A model generated the notes under the pieces. The model was not told the origin of the DNA. It searched no databases and saw nothing but the letters and a program-made list of their open reading frames with translations. Shown here piece by piece: positions 57,154-64,000 of a stretch of DNA of 64,000 bases. The DNA comes from Hericium rajendrae (taxonomy: Eukaryota; Basidiomycota; Agaricomycetes; Russulales; Hericiaceae): NCBI GenBank assembly GCA_033439255.1, contig CM065883.1:62001-126000 (forward strand). Direction: 5' to 3'. Position numbers and translations under genes: made by a program. Position 1 is the stretch's first letter, and every line of letters starts with the position of its first letter.

Positions 57154-58392
57154 GTCGATGGACGGTTGGACAGGGGGGGCTGGGGTGATGATTGGTTTGA
57201 CGTTGACAGTGGATGTCGATGCAACAGCGGCAACGGGTGGAGCAGGTGAGGGGACTGGTACTGGGGTAGGCGTTGAAACAGGTGGTGCTGGTGGGGCCTG
57301 AAGGGTATCGAGGCGGGTAGCTTGTTGCTGAGCGAGATTCTCTATAACTGCCTGAGAGAGTGCAAGTTCTGCAGCAGTTAAGAAGAGGGTACTGGCCTGC
57401 CAAAACCACAGGTCACTTTCGTCTACGAGGCTGGGTCGCCAACCGACTACAAGCCGATTGGTGTTGGAGCGGTATGCGTAGTAGTTGTTGGTTACCGGGT
57501 TGAAGGTAATACCTGGGGGAACAACAAGTGGTGTGGTGCGAGCAGGGGGAGAATCTGCGCTAGAAAGGGCAACGGTGGGAAGCGGTGGGGTAGCAGGGTG
57601 TTGACGGCGGTGTTCTGTAGCTGCGACGTCGAAGTCGTTAAGCTCGAGGTCCTCCTGGTCGTCACGATCAGCGAAGTACCACTGTGCAGGACCGTCGTCG
57701 TCCTCGTCCGGAGTGTCAAAGTCTACTCGAACGATGCCGGAAAGGGTGTAGATGAAGTATTCGTCGAGCGAGGCAAAGATGCCAAGTGGGTATGGTTCAG
57801 TGGTCTGGAAACGGGGGTCGGTGGGATCAATGGTGAGGTCTAGAGGAAGTCAGCCGCGACTGGGCGACGACCAAGAGCACGAGGGTACAGGGGATCCGAG
57901 TATGGGGTTCTGAGGAATCGGTGGCCGAGGCGTTCTCTGGCCCACACAGGCTCAGGCGAGGGTTCAGGGGTGAAGAGACCTAGTGTGCAAAAGGGGAACG
58001 AGGTCGATGGCAGGATACTTGCAGGGGATCCTCGGTTGGGTTGGCGACAGTGGTAAGCGATGTCCGAGGCGCCGAACGTGAATTCTTGCAAGTCGACGTC
58101 AAAGGAAACTCGAATTCGCACGTATAAGGCAATGGAGATAGCACCTGCACGTGGTTTCCACGACCTCAATCGAAACCAAACTCCTTCGGCTTCCCAACGC
58201 TTCACAGCACAATAGCGGAGGAGGGGGATGAGTGCACTGCCCTCGATGGTGTTGGCGATGGGGAAGGGGAGATGAGGTTGATGGAATGGATGTCGAGATT
58301 CAGTGAAGATGTCGGCGGTGAAGGGTTCAAAGAAGAAAGGTATGATGGGTGATAGTAGGGAGGTGAGGCGGGTGTATGAGAGATTGTCCAGG

Positions 58393-58815
58393 TGTCAAGA
58401 CTCGGTCGTAGACAGCAGAGAACCACCCAAGTCACCAGCGATGATGGGAGCGAGAGAGCAGAGAGCGACTAGCAGCGCAGTGACCTGTATTGGAGGTACA
58501 GTACGGTACAGATGAAATGGACAATCTAGGGAAATAGGCGAGCGACAGGGAGCCTATAAGTACTGGGACGACAATGGGAAAAGAACAATGGACACCATAA
58601 CGGGTCGAACAATAGAGTGAGAACAATGGTGGCCAAAAGGAGAACAATGGGAGGGAGAACAATAGGATGTCCCAAAGGGGAACAAGGGCATGGGTGAAGG
58701 ATGGCCCCAGGTCATGTGAGGAAGTGAACATGTGATGGGGCTGCTGGAACACATGACCGACGCGATGCCTTGATGGCAGAGAAGAAGGCGGAGAGAAATG
58801 GAGCGATCCGTGACA
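58393..58815 (-). repeat. 5' LTR of Gypsy 2
   Basis: 423 bp; in plus-strand reading it begins TGTCAAGACTCGG and ends GATCCGTGACA, followed by CTTTG and the resumed kinase-gene exon. Confidence 0.95.
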
Positions 58816-60233
58816 CTTTGCCTTCGACAAAGACGGTCCAGTGGCATTTCGGTTCTGTACCACTGGTACAGTGAGTAGTCAATCTATTTTACCAAGGATC
58901 ACTGTATACATCTCGTTTAATTAGCTCGAGATGACCTATGAAATGGGGCCGATGTGAGTCTCATCTTCGTGTCGTGCGATTATTTGAAACTGAACCATGT
59001 TATGTATTCAGAATAGGTACAGGTGCCTTCGCTATCGTTCGGTCAGCTATCGAGCAAGAAAGCGGGCACAAGGTCACTCTGAAGATAATACGTCGAGGCT
59101 TTTACTCTATGACGAAGGAGGGCGCCCTGGACGTGTTGAAGGAAGCTAAAATCATGAAGCGATTGGAGCACGTGAGTCTAAGTGTCTCCCCTCGATTCAT
59201 ATGACCTTACGCTCCTGGTGTCGGATGTCCAATGGAAGCCCAACGTCATCGAACTTCGAGCGGCTTTTGATCACAACTTCGAGACATGTAAGCTCCGCCC
59301 ATCTTCTGAACTTGATGATATTATTTAACATTTACGCTCAGACCTCGTTTTGGAGCTATTTCTTTTGGGTAATCTACATACGCTCATTGAGAGTACTGCC
59401 TTAGGTATGTGTAGTGCAGTGCTTCCCACCTTCACTTTTGCTCACTTGCTTATCCATCCAGCCGAGAGCGATGTGAGATCCGTGGCCAGAGATGTTTGCA
59501 GGGCGCTAGAAGTATGTCATATCGTGCAAGTTCATGAATTGCCCTCGAATCTAAGGTCTTCGACAGTATCTGCATTCAGAGAATATCGTCCATCGTGACA
59601 TCAAGCCTCAAGTATGTATCATACCATGTGCTGCTCTTTTCACAGTGACCGATGACCCGAACTATCAGAATATCTTAATTGCCAGTGCTGCGCCACTGTT
59701 CGTCAAGCTTACGGACTTTGGCTTAGCCAAGGACTTCTCTAGACAAGATCTACGGGTACGTACACATAACATATTTAGAGGTATTGCGAGATCGTCACAG
59801 CTGACTCACACCAGACGATTTGCGGCACTCCTCTATACATGGCGCCCGAAGTCTACGTTAAAGACGAAAAGGATTGCTACACTACTAAGGTCGACATATG
59901 GGCTCTGGGTGTGACGATGTTCAGAGTGTATGGCATTCTCGCCCGCCTGCTTCATTCATATTGACCGGCATCCAGGTTATCTAGGAATCAAAATCCTTGG
60001 GACAATCCCGACATTGAATGGCGACAGGGCGGCCAGCCGAAACCCAAATTCATTCGCTGGACTCGTCTGCATGGTGATTATAGTAAACTTGGTAGGGTTT
60101 TTCATATGAGATCAGTGCCATGTTGACTGTTACTTCAGCTCGTGACTTCGTGAACAGGCTTATTCGATATAGCCCTAAGCGACGCCCCGAGGCGGCAGAG
60201 ATCCTGACGTATGACTGGATAACGGCTGAATGA

Positions 60234-60775
60234 GTTAGACATTGCCCCGCACCTGTAATAGCATGGAATATATGTCTGCTGTCCAACTGGACTGTCTTAC
60301 CTATGTTGCGTGCCCTGAACAATGTGTCTGTGACTCTACGCATTTGTGTTTGCACGTGCCTCGCGAAACCAGCGTCCCATACGTGATTTTAAAGCTCTGC
60401 CATGATCTTCCATTCTAAAACCGTGCATGACTTTGGCTATGAGCGTAAAACCATATTCTATATTAAAGGAGATACGTGATATCAACATGATCTACATGTA
60501 TGCGGAAGGAAGTTCCATCCCCAAGACTCCAAGGACACGGCCAGAGAATTGGTCTAAAATTTCTGTAACACTCCCGATCACTTCTGCCGTCTTAAGCACC
60601 TTGAGAAGAAGGTGATGGACAAACACCAGAATTTCCTCCACCTCCCGTTGGAGTGGGCCCAGGGGACTCTAGCTATGCCCCGAAGGAATGCAGATGAATG
60701 CTGATGACGACCTAGCTACTGTGACATGCTACAGACATGGGCTATGCTGACTAAGCCCTCGGCTAAACACCGCTG
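60234..60775. other. Intergenic between convergent genes
   Basis: These are the 3' flanks of the plus-strand kinase gene and a minus-strand gene. There is no supported frame. Confidence 0.5.
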
Positions 60776-61735
60776 CTAACCCAACCTCTGGAGGGTGGGA
60801 GACCTAGTCTCCCCACTCCACCGTTCAATGAGATACAGTTCCCCCTCCATCAGGAGTGAATAGTTCAGCGCTCGTTGCCTGCAAACATCGACGTGGCGAA
60901 GCGTATCTTCCTGGGATGCCAGCTCGACCATTATTTGCGGGTGCAACATCTGTGACCAGTTGTTGTGGCAGAGCTTCGTGGTGCGGATTTGGCTGTTGGC
61001 GGAAACTAAGATGGTGCGAACGTCATCGAGACGTACGGCCAGGCGATGGCGATAGGCTGAAATGGCAGCTGCGACGGGCGCACGTAGAGTGTCCATGCCT
61101 GCATGGAAGTCGGATAGAAAATGGGAGAGTGCCTCAACGGTCACGTTGCGATTGTGGATGCGAGTCTTCGCAGTGACAAAAAAACCACTTCGATGAGCTT
61201 CGGACACATGCAGAGCTTGAGCCTGGGCAACATGCACCCTGTATATACGGCGATATTAAGCAAAGCAAAGGATACAACCGAGACCATCCTCTTACCTGTG
61301 ACCGACAGCGATGACCCTAGCATGCACATCACTAAGCGTGGAAGTGGTAGTTTTCATGTCTTCGTAGAGCGATGCAAGGGTGCTGGAGAGCTCCGATCGC
61401 GCGCGGCACTGGCTTCTTGCTACCTCTCCATGCACTTCGTCCAACTGAAGAAGAAGGCGACGAAGGGTGTTCGATCTTGCTCTCGCAATTGAACCATGCA
61501 CGCCTCGTTCGAAGTCGACCGATCCTTTCGATGTTGAATCGCCCTGGACAACCGTTATCCCCATCCACCTGTGTAACGAACTGTCTGTCAGCGAAGTGGT
61601 AACACTGCAAGCCCAAGTCGAGGAGAGCATTGTGTGGTGGCATAGAGGACCTGTGATGCGCAGGTATAACAGAGAGAATTGGTATACCGAAAAGAGGGAG
61701 CAGATGGAGTACAAGATGGGGAAGAAAAAATTCAT
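60776..61735 (-). CDS. Unrecognised helical protein, about 300 aa
   Basis: Two exons (61296-61735 and 60776-61238) around a 57-nt intron (donor GTAAGA, acceptor TATACAG) join in phase to 301 codons including the stop. The proposed start MNFFFPILYSICSLF gives a hydrophobic N-terminus that could be a signal anchor. The body is helical and rich in Ala, Arg, Leu and Ser (HGSIARARSNTLRRLLLQLD, LSSTLASLYEDMKTTTSTLS, VAAAISAYRHRLAVRLDDV). It ends RSPTLQRLG. No family is recognised. The first exon has overlapping open frames, so a further intron near 61560-61600 and a different start are possible. It converges with the kinase gene and is divergent from the Pro/Gln-rich gene. Confidence 0.55.
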
Positions 61736-62702
61736 GGTGGTCAAAATGGCCCTGCTGAGACGATGGGATTGAAGGAGGGGAGAAGGCCAGCATCCTGACG
61801 GTATTATATCAGTGGAATGGGACAAAGGGAGATTCACCTGTACCTGCACCTCGTGCGGCGTGCCTAACCAAGAGGTCAATATTCAATGTCTACGTACCAG
61901 GGGAAGCTTAGATGAAGAGATTCATGCGCACGATGAGATGATAATGCTCATACCCTCCGGTGGCATTCATGCCGTTTCTCATTGCTGTCGAGTAGATCGC
62001 AATTCACATACTATAGAGCTATGTTCGCTGCAGCTTATGCACAGTCAATATTCGGATACAAGCGGGAATATTGGCACTTGTTTGGGCAGTGTTTTGGCTG
62101 GGCGTCGCGGCAAGTGCGCATTAAGCGCCTGCCGCACGCCAGAGTCGAGCACCCTTCCAAAAGGTTGCTGTGAAGTGTTCAAATGTGCTTTAAATTAGCT
62201 GAAAATTGTTCGACATATACTTTCGATATATTTCTTCCTTAATATCGCGTTGTAATGTCTTAGACAACTCTCGCACTGTCGATAATCAACAGTTCGTGAG
62301 CAGATATGGACGGCGTAATATGATTATGTAATCACTGCCAGTCAGAGCACTGTCGGAGCGCAACCACGGCCACGAGCATCTTGCGAGCACCTGCAACAAC
62401 CTTTTCACTGTCCTCACAGGGTCGGCATCATCCCGAATTCGATGTCAATGAAGTCCTGCGCCCGCCCAGCTAGGCCGGTGGCCTTGCCACTAAGGCGATG
62501 TCGTATGTTGGCTCTTGCTTCATTTGTCCTCCTGGAACACAAAGAACACTTTGTTCCTGGGATATATAATAATTTGACCAAGGTGGCATTTCCCTCTTAT
62601 TTACGCACGTCTTCATCCTCTTGTATTTCGAGGAACATCTGATTTTGCTGGTCAAAATCCTCTCATAATCATCACTCATTGCACTTTGACGACCTTCTCA
62701 TA
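61736..62702. other. Intergenic region with one doubtful small frame
   Basis: This lies between two divergent genes. A plus-strand frame (61812-62198, 128 codons) begins with a Cys-rich FTCTCTSCGVPN motif, which recalls the N-terminal Cys motif of mushroom transposases (compare CQCSQCRDCD in the CACTA gene here), but nothing follows that supports a gene. There is a TATA-like ATATATAAT at about 62559-62567 upstream of the next gene. Confidence 0.4.
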
Positions 62703-64000
62703 ATGCCTCGTGTCGAAGTCCAGATGTCTACAGCTGCCGCCGCCATGATACGTCCGAAGCGGCTACAGCGTTCTTCTGCTCTGGGACCTGGAAAGGGTGG
62801 ATCAACATCTTTAGTCCATCGAAAACTGCAAGTTATTAAAAGAGGTGAGTGCCATACCATCACTACGTGCTCATACTGAATGCGCGTGCCAGCGAAACGC
62901 CGTTTCAAGGAGCAGCAGAAGCAAATGGACGAGAACATCCTCGAGCATGGTCCAGACGCCAACGGGATGAACGTGGACTCGTCTCTCAACGTCATGCAGG
63001 AAACGCAAGCGAACGTAGATGTCAACGTTCCTAATGACAGTTCACCCCACATCGAGGTCAATCAGGTCAGTATTCGTGTTCTCTTGTTAAGTATATCTCT
63101 ATGCCTACTTACTTCCATCAGGTCGATGCGCAATCTCCATCAGGAGGAAACGAGACTCCCTCAACTTGCCTTCAACAAACTGGAGCCGAGCAGCGGGGGA
63201 GGTCAAACGCACCGTCCCGTCTTCCTGTCCCCCAGGTGCCGTCCCATCCCTCTGTCTCTCCTCAGATGGCGTCCAAGTCCTCTGCTTCGCTCCAGATGCT
63301 ATTGAATTCCTCTGTCTCGCCTCTCGGACCACCGAAGTACCAATTTCGACTTCAGCTACCATATCAATCCTCGTCTGTCCCGTCCCCATTATCTCAGCCA
63401 CCTCTGCAGCAGAACATGCCCGTGGCAGCTGCGCAGACAGTCTTTGGTCCGCCTAGAGCTCCGAAGGGTCCTCAGATCGACAACGCTCCGCTGACCGGGC
63501 CGTCTACCCTCCTGCAGCCTGACCCTTCACCTAAGAATAATCCGCCAGTTTCTCAGCCCTCACAAACTGCGCTTCGTCAGGAGCCTCCGATGCTTGCTCC
63601 AACTAAGCAAGTTTCACAACTGCAGCCTCATCAGTCGTCATCCCAGCAGGACCCAGCTACGCCCGGAAAGCAGGTACTCTCGCAGGCACCATCGCAACCG
63701 CTGGTAGTGCCGGTGGTGCAGCAACCTTTAACGCCTGTGGTGCAGCAACCTTTAACGCCTGTGGTGCAGCATCAGGATCCCGTTACTGACCCACTGAGAC
63801 ATGCTCCTCGACCGCCAGCAAACCAGGCGCACATCTCTCGTGCAGGACCCGCACCGGGATCACTTGGCTTAGTGCCTCCAGGGCCCAGTTCTTCGACTGC
63901 CCAACCTCCTTCAGGCGGGTTCAATTTGCTAGGTACGTGGATCCTGCCTTCACTAGACACAATCTGACTTGATGGGACACAAGCATTCGGTCTTCCAAGC
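62703..64000 (+). CDS. Pro/Gln/Ser-rich protein, 3' end beyond window
   Basis: Exons 62703-62844, 62893-63065, 63122-63932 and from 63984 to the window end join in phase. The N-terminus (MPRVEVQMSTAAAAMI, then a basic AKRRFKEQQKQ helix) is followed by a long disordered region of Pro, Gln and Ser. Within it are a duplicated VVQQPLTP unit and several SVSPQM or SASLQM repeats. Such composition is common in fungal transcriptional co-regulators and RNA- or chromatin-associated proteins, but no domain is visible before the window ends, so no function is given. The introns are 48, 56 and 51 nt. Confidence 0.7.

Larger units (their letters stand above)
46222..58815 (-). mobile_element. Ty3/Gypsy chromovirus 2, holding two TIR elements
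   Basis: This is the same family as Gypsy 1, in the opposite orientation. The LTRs are 58393-58815 (5') and 46222-46644 (3'), each 423 bp. The target duplication is CTTTG (46217-46221 and 58816-58820). The span is 12,594 bp. After taking away TIR copies 4 and 5 with their 2-bp duplications it is 7101 bp, the same as Gypsy 1. The two insertions divide the pol region into three pieces; apart from them the element looks close to whole. It disrupts the Chk2-like gene between the FHA and kinase parts. LTRs and internal parts are almost identical to Gypsy 1, so both are young. Confidence 0.95.
45781..60233 (+). pseudogene. Chk2/Rad53-like FHA-kinase gene, split by Gypsy 2
   Basis: Chk2-type kinases pass on DNA-damage signals; the FHA domain binds phosphothreonine. 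The 5' part (45781-45949, 46009-46097, 46155-46221) encodes the FHA core: YTLGRGSDNDLVIRHPAIS, SRHGTFVNG, NDVISF. The 3' part begins at 58821 and encodes the kinase over exons 58821-58870, 58925-58953, 59012-59171, 59239-59287, 59342-59404, 59462-59511, 59567-59611, 59669-59755, 59815-59927, 59976-60091 and 60139-60233. Kinase motifs are IIGTGAFAIV, the VTLK lysine, HRDIKPQNIL, DFGLA and CGTPLYMAPE, ending RRPEAAEILTYDWI. The phases match across the Gypsy 2 insertion (CTTTG duplication). An additional in-frame TGA at 46029-46031 lies in the FHA exon (ALHCIL then stop); no splice choice that I tried avoids it. The start may lie upstream. Confidence 0.85.

Noticed and set aside
1-64000. tRNA, rRNA or other classical RNA genes
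   Set aside because: No convincing B-box (GGTTCGAATCC-type) with a fitting A-box was seen by eye on either strand.

Overview
The window looks like nuclear DNA from a mushroom-forming basidiomycete (Agaricomycetes). The host-type genes carry many 44-70 nt introns with GTAAGT-like donors and CTAAC-like branch points. The transposable elements are also typical of that group: a TNP2/CACTA transposase gene with introns, a Cys-rich DDE transposase-like gene, and chromodomain Ty3/Gypsy elements. All exon borders were inferred by eye from splice signals, phase and protein sense. No database was searched.

Layout. 1-2153 is AT-rich DNA running into a 23/31-bp tandem array. 2154-9484 holds two copies of a protein-less terminal-inverted-repeat (TIR) element on either side of about 1.7 kb with no recognised gene. 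9485-26789 is the host-gene core: an F-box-like protein (-), an unrecognised protein (-), a SUN-domain nuclear-envelope protein (-), a small RING protein (+), a CACTA transposase gene with one in-frame stop (-), a complete 12-exon SNF2 helicase (+) and a coiled-coil tail-anchored protein (+). 27469-30064 has two unrecognised proteins. 30567-45248 is one DDE transposase-like gene of about 1307 codons, cut in an exon by a TIR element and enlarged in an intron by a Gypsy element. 45781-60233 is a Chk2-like FHA-kinase gene cut by a second Gypsy element, which itself holds two more TIR elements. 60776-64000 has an unrecognised protein (-) and the start of a Pro/Gln-rich protein (+).

The most unusual content is the TIR family (five copies, 2.71-2.88 kb). 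The ends read CATCTGARAAA, and four copies are flanked by 2-bp target duplications (CT, AA, TT, TG). All five share one layout: ATAGCTAT-rich arms, a TATA box firing toward one end into a run of micro-exon/intron modules, an oppositely directed CT-rich leader with one short intron, a perfect 12-14 bp hairpin whose stem varies by compensatory changes, and a CpG-rich block of about 1 kb with RFX/X-box-like palindromes. I see no credible protein in any copy.

Order of events. The Gypsy elements are both exactly 7101 bp once the insertions are subtracted, have 423-bp LTRs, and have perfect 5-bp target duplications. TIR copies 4 and 5 came after Gypsy 2. Copies 2 and 4 are both 2777 bp and almost identical, so this family has moved recently.
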